Below, piece after piece: positions 39,552-51,200 of a stretch of 53,889 bases of DNA. Numbering within the stretch: position 1 is the stretch's first letter; each line of letters starts with the position of its first letter. Source of the DNA: Basidiobolus heterosporus B8920 (lineage: Eukaryota; Basidiobolomycota; Basidiobolomycetes; Basidiobolales; Basidiobolaceae); the NCBI GenBank assembly GCA_000697455.1, contig JNET01033765.1, forward strand, positions 1-53,889, read 5' to 3'. The position numbers were made by a program, and so were the translations under genes. The notes under the pieces were generated by a model. That model made no database searches, was not told the DNA's origin, and worked only from the letters and a program-made list of their open reading frames with translations.

Positions 39552-42500
39552 CTACTTTGATATTAAATTTAGTAGATGGTCTAGGGAATAAATTTCTGCT
39601 GGATTTTTTGGTTTCTTCGGAGATACTGTTTCTTGATTATACTGTGTTCTTTTGTGCGATTCTTCTGGATTGCTAACTTGTAGTTTGGGTGATCTTTGGC
39701 TTACTGCCGATGGTTCAGATCTTTTCCTTGACAATTCAGTGTAGTGCTTGGGTAGAGAGTTGAATACATTATCTTCATCATAATTGGCCTTTTCCACTAC
39801 AAGGGGTTTTCCCTCGAAGTATTTAGGATCATGTAGCATTGAAGGGTATCTTTGTCTAGAAGGCTTAGTTTTCTTCGAAAGGTTTGTACTTTCCGAGTTT
39901 CGATAGGTCTCGTATGATGACCGAGGGCTCTTGTTTGCTCTGGTTGTTGGGTTGCTTTCACCATGTTCAGTTTTTGCCTGACGCTCTATTCTTGGAGAGT
40001 CCATGTACCTTGTTTTATACTGATCGACATCGCTTCTTCGATGCTCTCTGGAACGACTTCGTTCCCGATAATGTGATGGAAACTCAGCTCTTCTAGTATA
40101 TTCAGATCTTGACGAGGATTTCTCTTCGTTGGCTCGATTATGATCCATTGCTGACGGTTTCAGGTACTTTTTAGAATGCTCTTCGATACTATCACGCCGA
40201 GATTCTCTGAACTTCTCTTCGATTCGATGAACTGGTGGAGATCTCTGTCTTTTTCTAGGTTTCAGCTCAGTTGTAACTTTGTCTTCATGATCATCGCCAT
40301 GTTCCCTCATTGTCGGACGTTTTCTCGGTACTTCCTTTTGAGACTGTTCAGTAATACCTCTATGTGAATCCTGAGGCTTGCTTATGCGTCGAGGTGGAGA
40401 CAGAGCTTGTTTTTCAGTTACTCTACTCTGGGCTTCCTTGATTGCTAAAGACTGCTTTGGATACTGTTCAGCATTCTCTCTGGATGAATCTTTAAGTCTA
40501 TCGTCGCGTTGATGCGTGGAATCCCTTCTCTGTTCATTGGCGTGTTTGTATCCCTCTTCAATTGAACGTTCTTTAGTTGAGGTTTGTGAGTAAGCACTCG
40601 GATGTTGCTCAGCATCATCCCGTCGAGAATACTTGGATTTCTGTTCGTATGGATGTGATGATCCGCTACTATGCTCATTAGCATATCTCAACCCCCTCTC
40701 CTTTGAGCGCTCCCTGGATAAGATCTCTGAAGATTTCCTCGAATCCTGGTCGGTGTCGTCTCTCCGATAATCTCTAGATTTACTTTCATGCCTATGTAAT
40801 GACCTACTTCTTTGTCTATGAACACGGCGGTGACTTCTTTCACCGGAATACTCTTCGGCCGAGAACCTTGAAAGCCTCCTTGGTTGTCTATCAGCCTCCT
40901 CTCGTCGAGAATCTCTAGATTTGTCTTCATATCGAAAAGATGACTTGCTTCTCTGCTCATTGACAGAATGCCCTTTAGCCAAAGCTTCCGAATATCTCCT
41001 CGCATACCGTTCACTATCATCCCTTCGAGAGTCTCTAATTGGATCGTCGCGCCTATAGGATGGTTTGCTTCTTTGTTTATCAACACGGTTATAACCCTTC
41101 TCTTCAGTGGTGTTTTTGGTTGAGGTTTCTGAAGACTTCTTTGTCTGTTCTGGATTATCTGCTCGAGAATTTTCCAATCTATCTTCATGCTGATGCGACG
41201 ATTCCCTCTTTTGTTCATTTACATGTCTATAACTCTTGTCACCAGAGCGTTCTTTAGTTGAAAATTCCGAAGATCTCCTTTGTTGTAGCTCAGCACCGTC
41301 CCGCCAAGGATGTCTAGATTGCTTTTTGTGTCGATATAGCAATGCATTGTCCGGCTTATCATCACGACTATGTCTCTTACTATTGACATATTCTTCAGTG
41401 AGAGTTTCTGGAGATCTCTTCGATGGTTCAGTGATATCCCGTCGATAGTCGCTGTACTTACTTTCGTCTCGACGTGATGGTTCGCTTTTTTCTACATTGA
41501 CGTGGCTATAATCCTTTTTGTTAGCATATCCTTTAGTTGGGGTCTCTGAATACTTCCTTGGAGGTTGTTCATCCTTATCTCTTTGGTACGAGTACTTGTT
41601 TCTCTGCTCATTCGTGCGGCTGTGTTCACTATTAGCTGGATGCTCTCTGGAGAGTTTCTGTTTTTCCTGCCCAGGATTATCCTCTCGGGAATATCTATAA
41701 CTACCTTCTTGTCGATGGGATTTTGAATTGATTGGGCTTTTGTGCATCTTTATCAGTTGAGTGCTAGGCTTTGACTGTCTGAGTGTAGAGACATCAACTA
41801 CCGAACTACTGTCATCTCCAATGGTCTCTCCTTCAGAAAGGTCATAAAGCTGAAGATTCTCCTTTTCCTCCTCACTTGAATCTACTATATTCGTTTCAGT
41901 CAGCGGAAACGAAGGAGTGTAATCATCAACTACTGCTAGCTCGATTTGATCATAAAACGAATCATCGCCCAACTGTAAAGAACTTCCTTGGTAATAATCA
42001 TCATCGTATAGTGTAGTATCATCATTTCTAGATGTAGCAAAGTTCCTTTCTTCTGTCTTTGTAGAGGTTTTGTGGGCCGGAGTATTACTTGCTGAGAGGA
42101 TTGGAGGAGAACCTGAAGTAGAGGATGGAGAATTCGAAGGAGCAGATTTCAAAGATTTCTTTGAGTTCGGCCGTGCAATGCTTTGCTCCCACCAATTCTC
42201 AATCTCATTTCCCGAGAGGAAAGATCGAGGGAAAAGAGTAAGTAAATCCTTGATATCTTTCAGTTGAATGACCTTCAAGAACCCACAAAGCCATGTTAAA
42301 AGGCGTCTCATAATTGTGGGTGTTCCATGCTTCGAGTCAATGCCAACATTACGCTGAGGTAGGTAGACACTAAGAATTAGTTTAAAAAAAATTAGAATAT
42401 CACAAGAATTCAAGTAAAATGTACAACCAGATAACTTACAAAAAGAAATCGTAAACGAATTCAGGTATACGGCTAGCTGGGGTGGAATTACAGAAAGAAG

Positions 42501-42713
42501 GGAGTTCGGGCGTGCTTACATGCTGTAGCTCTAGATATAACTTAAAAAGTTCTACAAGCTAACACTTAGTTAATATTCTACGCAATTCTACCTCGCTTTC
42601 CCGAATATAAAGGAACTTACGCGTTCGTAGCGCTTTAGACTACCTGCGGATAATTTTGTGGAAGCTGTACTGAGAAATTGGCTGAGCGCTTCACTTATAG
42701 TCACAACAGACAT
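39552..42713 (-). CDS. Arg/Ser/Glu-rich repetitive protein
   Basis: The main exon (42369-39552) encodes about 940 residues. The N-terminal part is globular and conserved-looking (TWLCGFLKVIQLKDIKDLLT, FPRSFLSGNEIENWWEQ). After an acidic/Ser stretch comes a very hydrophilic region rich in R, S, D, E, Q and Y. It is built of about nine degenerate units of about 40 residues, each with a core like NEQRxxSSxxxxDKxxDSRRDDxEQxxRxSSE. The end is basic. RS/RD-rich composition suggests a nuclear RNA-processing or chromatin role, but I recognise no domain. Upstream exons probably start at an ATG at 42713 (MSVVTISEALSQFLSTAS), but I could not make all phases of the two or three short 5' exons agree, so the 5' end is provisional. 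Confidence 0.7.
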
Positions 42714-43022
42714 AAGAATAAGAAGACTATGACACGCGATGGTGAGCACAGTTTGACAAGATAATATGCTTTATATTCTTCAATCACCACCGATTTAATT
42801 CAGTTCAATTCAGCTCAGTTCAATACTCTGACTTATCCTCTTTGTTTCAATGAGATTTAGATCAACCAGGTAAATTAGCTAGGCAAATTAGCTAGGTAAA
42901 TTAGCCCATTTTGCATCTGTGATCAAACAAGGTTTGGTCGTCCTACGTATGTATAAGCGGCATATTTAAATTGAGGGTTAAGAGGTTTTAAACAAAACTT
43001 TCCCCTCGCTAAGCTCACTAGA
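42714..43022. other. Upstream region between divergent genes
   Basis: Promoter space for the Arg/Ser-rich gene and the short TLD gene. Contains the tandem repeat at 42868-42906; otherwise nothing recognised. Confidence 0.5.
42868..42906 (+). repeat. 3 x 13-bp tandem repeat
   Basis: Three consecutive copies of AGGTAAATTAGCT with single mismatches (second copy AGGCAAATTAGCT, third ends CC). It lies about 120 bases upstream of the short TLD gene. Confidence 0.85.
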
Positions 43023-43808
43023 ATGTTAATTGGAAGAAATCCCACAACCGAAGTCGTTCTCACTGAAAGCCATGCTTCTCAGGTAAGCCAAATCTCTACT
43101 TCCTGATAGCCTCTTTAAAGACTCAATTGTGCTTTAGTTGAAGGCGAAAATCCCGCGACGCATTCAGCTAGAGAAGAACTGGAAATTACTTTATAGCATG
43201 AGTCAACATGGAATTAGTTTACACAGCCTGCTACGCTTGACTAAAGGAAAAGCTCCTCTACTCTTAGCTTTGAAAGATGCTGGAGGTTCCGTAAGTTTTT
43301 CTGTATGTTTGATGTCTTGGTTGAAAGAAGACATCCTAAAGCTTATTCATGGCATAGGTGTTTGGAGCTTATCTGTCCGATCCTTTTACCCCTCATCCTA
43401 ACTTCTATGGGTCTGGAGAGTGGTCAGTAATATTAGGGGTTGCCAATATCTTGATATGCATGTACTTATTGAATCTCTCCTATAGCTTTCTTTGGAAAAC
43501 CCAGGAGAACGATAAGATCAAAGTATTCCCTTGGACGGGCAAGAACGACTATTGTATTCTTTGCGAAAACGAGTTTATCGCTGTAGGAGGAGGGTAAGAC
43601 CAAGCTCAAGCCATTGTTTGATGCGGAATACTTACCTGATGCTCTTTTGATAAGCGATGGCCAATTTGGATTGTGGCTTGATTCTGAGCTTGAAAATGGA
43701 AGCAGCTCACACTGCCCAACATTTGACAACGAAGTTCTGTCCAGCACCCCTCGGTTTATCTGTGTGGAGTTGGAAGTCTGGTGCTTCAAGGAAAACCCTA
43801 GTCGTTAA
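43023..43808 (+). CDS. TLD-domain protein (OXR1-like), short paralogue
   Basis: Five exons (43023-43082, 43138-43290, 43358-43422, 43486-43593, 43655-43808) give 179 residues, almost only the TLD domain: IPRRIQLEKNWKLLYSMSQH, LLALKDAGGSVFGAYLSDPF, NFYGSGECFLWKTQENDKI, CILCENEFIAVGGG, GQFGLWLDSELENG, CPTFDNEVLS and CVELEVWCFK. It is clearly homologous to the gene at 37966, with the same intron positions (after the GS of GGSVFGA, inside the Cys codon of GECFLWK, inside the glycine codon of AVGGG). The 20-residue first exon replaces the paralogue's 200-residue N-terminal region; a longer unrecognised 5' part is possible. Confidence 0.85.
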
Positions 43809-44295
43809 CTTGCCCTAACCATGCCATGTTCATATTTACAAATAGCTTCTAGGTATTTGGCCAAGACGGCTCTACTGTTTATTGTGACATCTCCCGCCGT
43901 CCTTGATATTTTTGTTGTTGACTTTAGATACACTAGTTAGATTTCCTCCAATCCTTTACCGATCCCTTTTATATTCCAGTTCCTTTTTATTCCGAATAAA
44001 CTGTGTTCTTGTGCAAGCGTGATAGGCGTTGAGACTTGTGTCCATGATGATTGCTCTGTGGATGATCGATGGGTGGTGGGTGGTGGGGTGTGAAAATTTT
44101 ATGAACACTACACAAATAAATCTAATATATAACCACCTGGTCACGTGTTCTGTTTAGCACTCAATTTGTAACGATCCGCTTGGCCTCCAAGTGTGATAAT
44201 AGTAAAAAGACGTGGTCACGACTCGCGCACACGAGACACACTATCCAATTCCGCAACCCCTTTGATAGATCCTAAGAGTACCTCCTCCAGAACTC
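43809..44295. other. Upstream region of the demethylase gene
   Basis: Intergenic, includes a G/T-rich stretch near 44065-44095. No gene seen. Confidence 0.5.
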
Positions 44296-47090
44296 ATGGC
44301 TCAAGTAAGTATTCTCCAAATTGATCTTTCCTCCTGAAATCTGACGTTCCTGTATTCTGATATTTCCACTTGTTCTCCCCATGAAGCAGTGGCCTACTAA
44401 CGTTGAAACTGCACCTCAACTGAACGTGGAAACCTGTCCACTTTGTCCACCAGAAAATCACACCAGTATTTCCTGGACCGGACGAATAGAGACATGGCTA
44501 CAGTGTGATGTATGTGAGGTGTGGTATCACGCAGCTTGTTTGAAACTCAAAGAAGAGGAGTGCGAGCGTTTTGACCAATATCATTGCCCCAACTGTGTAC
44601 CTTTACATGGTTCTAGTACCTGTAAGTTATTTTCACTTCAACTCATCTTTTAACTTTCGTTTATGTTGTGTGACTTCCCCTATTCTTTCCACTACTGGTC
44701 ATACGATTGACTGCGTTCACTAAACCGAAACCCCTCCTTTTACGCTGTAGACAAGAGACAGAAGCGAAAATCTTCACGAGAACATTCCAACGTAAACTAC
44801 GCAGCACTAGATAATGGTCTGCCTTCAAACCAAAATATCTACGTGAAATCCTTAAAGAACAAAAAATTCGCGACGGAAAGCTTTCAACGCGTTGCTGGTG
44901 ATGTGTTGACCCTTGACTGGGTTCGAATCAACGGCCTTGAAGAGCCCATCATCATAGAAGAGAAGGAAGGTTTGGACATGACAATGCCTAGACCTTCCAT
45001 CACCGTTTCAGATATCACCCATATTATCGGTACGTGTACAGGCTTTGATAGGAATTCGATTCATTGATTGCTAAACGTACGGGTAATAGGTGGTTGCCGG
45101 GAGGTCAGCGTAATGGGTGAGGAAATGGAGTTTCTATTGGATTGACGGGAACTTTACTAAGTCATTTCCATGATTAGATGTTGCCACACAGTCCAACATT
45201 GCGCCCTGGACCATGCAACAATGGTGTGACTATTTCAACCGTCCAGACAAAGACCGAATCCTGAACGTGATCAGTCTTGAGATTAGTGACACTGACCTGG
45301 CTTTGCAAATCAAGAGACCCCGTATTGTGCGGCAAGTTGTTGAGTCTAATGGATGGTAGCAGCATGACATACCCTAACGCTTACTACAGGGAGCTTGATT
45401 GGACAGACCAGGTTTGGCCTAGTGAGTTGCAGAAAAGAAACGAATACCCCAAAGTGCAGCTGTACTGCTTAATGAGTGTGAAGGACAGTTTCACTGATTT
45501 GTAAGTCTCTGTTCGTTGGGATGTCTAGCACGTTCACATTCTAACCTTGTTCTTACACACGACAGCCACATAGACTTTGGAGGCTCGTCCGTAAGATAGT
45601 CTTTTCATCGTTCACGACCCCAGATCGCATATAGCTGACTGCAACTCTATCTAGGTCTTCTACCATATCTTGTCGGGAGAGAAGGTCTTTTACTTCATAG
45701 AGCCGAGTCAGAGCAATCTCCGCAAGTATGAAAAATGGAGTAGCTCTGTAGACCAGGCAACAACGTTTCTCGGAGACCAAGTGAAAAAGTGCTACAAAGT
45801 TCATCTTTACCCCGGAAACACCATGTAGCCGACTATTCTATATCTCTCCAAGTAAATCCAAGCTCATTGTTCCATCTTCTCTTTACCTAGGATCATCCCT
45901 ACCGGCTGGATTCATGCAGTATACACTCCAGCAGACTCCATTGTGATTGGCGGGAACTTCCTTCATGGGATCAACATCGACCTTCAGCTAGCGGTGTACG
46001 GCATTGAGAAGCGAACAAAAGTGCCAACAAAATTCCGGTTCCCATACTTTGAGGATATGTGTTGGTACGCGGGAAAACATTACTATGATCTTCTCCGAGG
46101 TAGTGAATTCAATGGCTTGCCTGTGTCATGTTCCACTAGCCCCAACCCTAACCCTAACCTTAACTTTACCCTTACCCTGTCCTAGGAAAAGAGGCTATTA
46201 TCTCCCTTCGAGAGCTTGATGGGCTCAAGAAACTTGCCGAGTATTTAGAGTCGCAAGTTCGGAAGCTTGACACCAACATAGCAGAGGAAGAGAAAGTACA
46301 AATCGAAGCACATATTCCTTCATCCATTCAAGATCCACTTAATTTGGCCATTACTTTAGGGAGGAAGGTTATTAGTCGGCAATATGGGGATATCAGCTCT
46401 GACTCGGAACCGGAGTCCGATCCCAATTCGAAACAACCTCCATTAAAGTTACGAATTGTCTTGAATGAGGCCAAAAAGCCGATTCCAGAGGTACAAGACT
46501 CACTGGGCAATGAATCCTCTTCCTCCTCTTCCTCCTCCTCCTCCTCCTCCATCTCGTTATCTTCTATTTCTCCTAGCGAGTCTAACGCCAAAGACAGTCA
46601 TAAAAACCCGAGTACAGATAAAGCACGTCTCGTCTTAAAACTCAAATCACCACAGAAGCCTCACAGATACAAGCATCGGTCTGGTTCCAGTGGCTCTCGG
46701 AACCAGGCATCTAGCGAGAGTGACAGTGATTCTGGGACTCAAAGCAGTGATACGGACAGCGACAGCTCTTCAGACTCGTCTTCCCGGACAGCCCAAAATC
46801 ATCCAAACTCCGCGAACACAAAAAGAAACGGACCATTCGGCAGTACATCTGATGACAGTTCTCAGGAGAGCCCCAATGAGGTACATCAAGAAAGAGCAAG
46901 ATATGGCTACAAATCACCACGACATTATCCCACGAACGGTTCCGGCAATGGGTATGGACAAGAGCACCACCCCTCCTCTGATGAACAGCATTCCTCTGAT
47001 GAGCAACTTCGATCGCATTCCAAAGAAAGAAAGGGATCCAGCCATGAACGACTAAGTAAAATCTTGAATAAGCTGAAACGTCACAAATAA
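44296..47090 (+). CDS. JHD1: PHD-JmjC histone lysine demethylase (KDM2/JHD1 type)
   Basis: Fe(II)/2-oxoglutarate oxygenase removing methyl groups from H3K36. Nine exons with matching phases (44296-44304, 44390-44621, 44751-45029, 45178-45331, 45390-45500, 45566-45590, 45655-45824, 45891-46099, 46186-47090) give 697 residues. The PHD finger near residues 19-73 has the Cys4-His-Cys3 pattern (CPLC...[15 protein letters not shown]...CPNC). The JmjC core has [20 protein letters not shown] with Fe ligands His263 and Asp265, [17 protein letters not shown], and [20 protein letters not shown] with the third ligand His335. [13 protein letters not shown] is typical of KDM2. The C-terminal 250 residues are Ser-rich with runs of Ser and acidic/basic low-complexity sequence. 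One intron uses a GC donor, and the last intron contains telomere-like repeats. No CXXC or F-box is visible, as in yeast Jhd1. Confidence 0.95.
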
Positions 47091-47209
47091 CTGCACCGTT
47101 GTATATATCTGTGTAATTCGAAGAAGAATCCAAGTCATTAAAGGATGTTTATTTCATTTTTGTTTACAATGTGCCTATGAACAAAGCTACCAAGAAATAT
47201 ATATAATCA

Positions 47210-49828
47210 TTAAACAACAAGTTTACGCCATTCATGTAGATACTCTCGAAGGGTCCTTCCATTCTGTTCAACAATCGATCCTATCTCACCATTGTAAAGT
47301 GCATTCCTAACGAGGTTGAAGAAGTAAGCCAATGTGAAGAGGTGCACTTCTATTCGTCTAGTTCCCTTACCTCTCTTTGCTCAGTTGCAGAAGCATCTTC
47401 TGTGACTTGATAAGTGTAGGATACTGATTCAACCGATCCTCGATCCTAGCCAACTCTTGTGAGGCTGCCTGATCGCCTTGGGAAATTGCGTAGTCTAAAT
47501 TCGTGCCAAAGGTTAGTGATGGTGCTTCCTTTTAAGAGACGTGGCGAAAACATTACCTTTAAGGCTCCGAACAGTCTGCAGCATGTTGAGAGAGCCGTCA
47601 TCAGAGGCGGTGTCAACCAGACCACTGGGGCAATCTTCAAGCAAATGGATGAGAATTTGATAGAGATGTGGAAAAGAGAGACATCGAACAAACCTAGTTT
47701 CTCCAGTTCATAATCCCATAAGGATTTGAAGTTTTCATTACTGGTATCGAAGTGGCTTTTGACTGTCTTCATCTTCCAAACTAAAGAGATTTCAGTATCC
47801 ACTATGCTTTGACATAGTGTTTGCGTAGATTACCTTCATTCATTTGAGTTGTTAGATAGGCTAGGACGGTTTCGGCACCCTGGGCAGACAAATGTTAGGG
47901 TTGGTTGATTATGAAGTTGGAATTTATCTGAACGCACCATGTACGAAGGACAGCCCAGAGTATCCTTGAGTTTTAGGATGAAGGGGTCTTGATTGATTCG
48001 ATGGATAGTAAGCTCCAGTGATTTCCTACATGTTGCATCAAATGTTAATAGAAGCCACCAGAGTCTGTGTGTTCTTGGCGCCCTACCCGTCCACGGAAGT
48101 TCCGTCGGTAGATAGGTTCACATTTCCATAGGTGGCACAATCGTTGATACTGAAGTTCTTCAATTTGCTAACCGTCCCGTTGAACCTTTCTTTCATCGGT
48201 TCAATCTGATCTTCGGAGAACCCTGAAAACTAAGTACCACGTGTCAGAGGTGCAGTGGTATGCGATGGAAAAGACACCGAAAGGAATGAAAAGACTCACT
48301 TTCTGTAGCTGCTCAACGGTGGTGACACGGTAATGGAGATTGTTTCTTGCCAAGGTCTGGAGAACCAAGCATTGCATATCCTAAATAGAGTTCTATTGAG
48401 TTCCTGCCATCTGCGACAATATAAATACTCCAACGGTAGCTTACTATGTCCTTGCTCTTAACTTGGATCTCTCTACGCCGCTCCTCAAGATCCGAAGACG
48501 TCTCCAAGTACTTGCTTTCCTCATCGCGTGCAGCTTGAAGTGCGTCTTGGATGGCGTTTTGTGCGACGATCGCCGACTGATACTCCGCTTTAGCCTTGAC
48601 TAGATCACTGACTAGACTGCCGATGTCTTCTGTAAAAGTATTGGCTACGTCAGCGTCCAGTTCGCAGTATTTCTTAGTGATCAGCTTCTTTTGCTCTTCA
48701 ATGGCGTTCAACATATCCTCAATTTCCACGAATCGGGCCATCTGCTCAGAGTGGCATTTCTCCAACATACTATTCAGGTTGGGGATGTCAGTACTTCCCA
48801 GCTCCGAAACCCATACGGCGCCTAGTTGCTTGAGTTCCGAGTATCCCTCTTTTATAGAGCCCATGATGTATCGCAGAAACTCCACCGGGGGAGTGCTGTG
48901 GACCAGAGTTTCAAGACGTTGATTCAGCTCCTCAAGGTTTGAGCTTTCCCCCTTACGAATGATATCCTTGGTCATCTCCGACATGCTAAGACAAATCTCT
49001 CGGACTCCGTCAACATGGTTCTTCTTCTCGAGGGACTTCTCTCGATCCATGATTTCTTTGATTAAAATTTGATAGTTCTCACTAATCTTCTGGAATTTCT
49101 TCAAGTGGTCAATGTAGTGCTCTTTAAGTCCGAGTTGGATTCTTTTTTGTTTCAAACGAAACTGGACCTGTCGAATTTTGGCCTCTAGAGAACTGGTAAG
49201 TAAAGGAGGTGAAGTCTTGGTAGAAGAATAGTTCGTCTACCTATATCCTTTAAACGAGTGATGCTCTTTCTACAACGTTCTTGCTTCTCTTGATTGCGAC
49301 CCCTCAGGGATCCCTCTTCCCCACTCTTTGGAGTGAGGAATCGGTTGAGGGCAAGTGACTTGGACGAAGTGGAGTCTTCTTGGAGACCATGTTCTGCGTT
49401 GTGTTGACTATACAATGATTTAGTGTGAAGGCTCGGTGGAAGCGAGTTAGTAGTAGAGTTACCTGACGAGAAGCTTACGAACATACTGCACTTTCCTGGG
49501 ATGGGGAAGAAGGTGAGAAAGGAAGAAGGGGTGGAATCAACAGAGAAGCGGGGATACCTTCTTGAGGTGACGTGGTCTAGCAGATACTGAAATATAGGGA
49601 TTAGCTGGTTTCGGCAAAGTCTACATTAAGGAGTTAGCCTCTCTATTGAAATGGGGTTTCTCTGTCACCACACGAAATAAACCAAGCAACTCACGGTAGG
49701 AATTCCGCCTCACCCGACTCAGTCTTCTCCGAGGCTAAACTTAGGTTCACTGCGCGCCTATATCCGAGTTCATTCTGTGCCCATATCCATAACTGTTGGG
49801 CAAGTTCCTCTGGTTGTTTTGAGTCCAT
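47210..49828 (-). CDS. Coiled-coil protein, probable augmin subunit HAUS5-like
   Basis: Thirteen exons with matching phases (49828-49695, 49620-49558, 49495-49463, 49407-49241, 49184-48445, 48380-48300, 48229-48087, 48025-47938, 47879-47834, 47801-47694, 47634-47557, 47494-47371, 47306-47210) give 633 residues. The N terminus reads LAQQLWIWAQNELGY, then PLCRNQLIPIFQYLLDHV, then SRRKVQYVRKLLVRS. The spacing of WA..E.G, LC..Q...I..Y...HV and R.V..IR matches my memory of the HAUS5 N terminus, and the total length is similar. Long helical coiled-coil segments follow (residues about 100-380). HAUS/augmin binds microtubules and recruits gamma-tubulin for branching nucleation. Family assignment is from motif memory only. 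Alternatives are another augmin or kinetochore coiled-coil protein. The gene model itself is stronger than the name. It converges with the JHD1 gene, 119 bases apart. Confidence 0.6.
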
Positions 49829-50629
49829 CTTTTCGAAAACTTTGATAAAGGGAAAGCTTTAACTTCAATTGAACACCAACCCAACGTTCCCAATTAGTTC
49901 AAGTAAATTGAATCAACTCTCACGAACTGTCTAAATTCTATGGAATCCATTTAAAAACAAAACAATTCCTACCGAATCTACCAATAATTCTAGTCAATGA
50001 TTCCAAGATCGGATTGTTTTGAAAAATTGAATTCCATGAAATATCCCAGTCATGCATATACTTGCTATCAGTATTGTTGATAGATTTCTACCAAATATGC
50101 TTCAGTCAAGTTCATTGAAGTATCTGATTCGTAAGGAACAGATGTTTGGTCTTAATTTCCCCAAATTTTATAGATTCCTTCCTTCCAACCACCAAATGTA
50201 AAGGGACAGTGCATTGAGTCAAGTCCCAGGAAGCTACTTATAAAGCTTACCATAATTTCTATGAACCTAAAACCCTTGAGTAATCTAGATACTTCAGCAT
50301 GAGGAACACTAGTTCCATGAAGCTAGGTATTACTAAGTTAATAATACTGTATGATTTTCTGCCAAGCTACCAATGTTCTATTTCTCTAATGTGCACCATT
50401 CAAAAAAGAAATTCCACTCAAGTGATTAATGACAGCTAACAATCCTTATTAACAGCTAAGTTATATATTTCTCATTATGAGTAAAAACTCATTTAACTCA
50501 GTACCTACCCATTCATACAAGATCTTGTTGTGAGATTCTGGGAGTTATTGGAAGTAAATCAGAGAACTAGAAGAATATGTGGTTTTCACTTGTACAGTTA
50601 TTGAATGTAAAGTTAGCTTTTATTGTTGA
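49829..50629. other. Upstream region, no gene seen
   Basis: AT-rich DNA between the HAUS5-like gene and the repeat block. No open frame or recognisable motif. Confidence 0.5.
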
Positions 50630-50865
50630 AATTCACATAATTTAGCTCCTAATTATTCATACTTGATCTCACCCTTATTATATTTACTTAGCTATTTCCT
50701 CTCACCCAAAATTCACACTTGGGTTTTACTTAGAATATTTTCACTAACTTAGAAGTAGCCAGAATACTTGACTTTCTCAAACATGTCCAAATGACCCCAA
50801 ACTTTGCACACATATTCCTGGGACCTTCCTTAACATATTCTACACGTTGCTTTGTTTACTTCTTG
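50630..50865 (+). repeat. Dispersed repeat, copy 2
   Basis: Direct-orientation partner of 738-955. It adjoins the copia reverse transcriptase remnant, so both may be parts of one retroelement family. Confidence 0.75.
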
Positions 50866-50879
50866 ACAAAAGAATGTAA

Positions 50880-51200
50880 AACTGATACTTAGAAGAAATT
50901 GCTAAAATCAACCAAATTGAGTTAAAGTTGGATACTGGTGCAAATGTTTCAGTATAGTCTATCCCTTCAGTTTGGGACTCTCCCTTGGCAGCAAGTCTTG
51001 CTTTTTATCTTGCAACAGTACCATCTGGATTGTACTTAATTTTAACCACCCATCTGCATCCAATTGATTTCTGATCATTAATAATTTGATTATAATCCAA
51101 GTTTGATTTCTCATAAGGGTCTAATATTCCTCATACATAGCAGATCTCCAAAATCCCATCTGTGGGCTTTCCAGGGCCTCATTTAGGATCTTGGCCTCTC
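50880..51200 (-). mobile_element. Decayed Ty1/copia retrotransposon, reverse transcriptase fragment
   Basis: Read on the minus strand, the DNA encodes the start of a copia reverse transcriptase: LNEALESPQMGFWRSAMYEE, a stop, TLMRNQTWI, then after a frame change IGCRWVVKIKYNPDGTVAR, a stop, [20 protein letters not shown], and FAPVS. The order W-x(2)-AM-x-EE, NxTW, GCRWVxKIKYNPDG, KARLxAKG, GIDYxETFAPV is diagnostic of copia. Two stops and at least one frameshift show it is dead. No YVDD box or LTR pair was found, so the element is truncated. Confidence 0.88.

Noticed and set aside
39552-42369. Possible Prp38 or SR splicing factor because of RS/RD content
   Set aside because: No Prp38 fold or RRM in the N-terminal part, and the repeats are long DSRRDD/NEQR units rather than RS dipeptides.
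44905-44935. GGGTTCGAATCAACGG resembling a tRNA T-loop (B box)
   Set aside because: It lies inside a conserved coding exon of the demethylase and no A box or cloverleaf surrounds it. No tRNA or rRNA gene was seen in the window.
46328-46591. Minus-strand frame with a long Glu run
   Set aside because: Antisense of the Ser-rich TCC/TCT repeats in the last exon of the demethylase.
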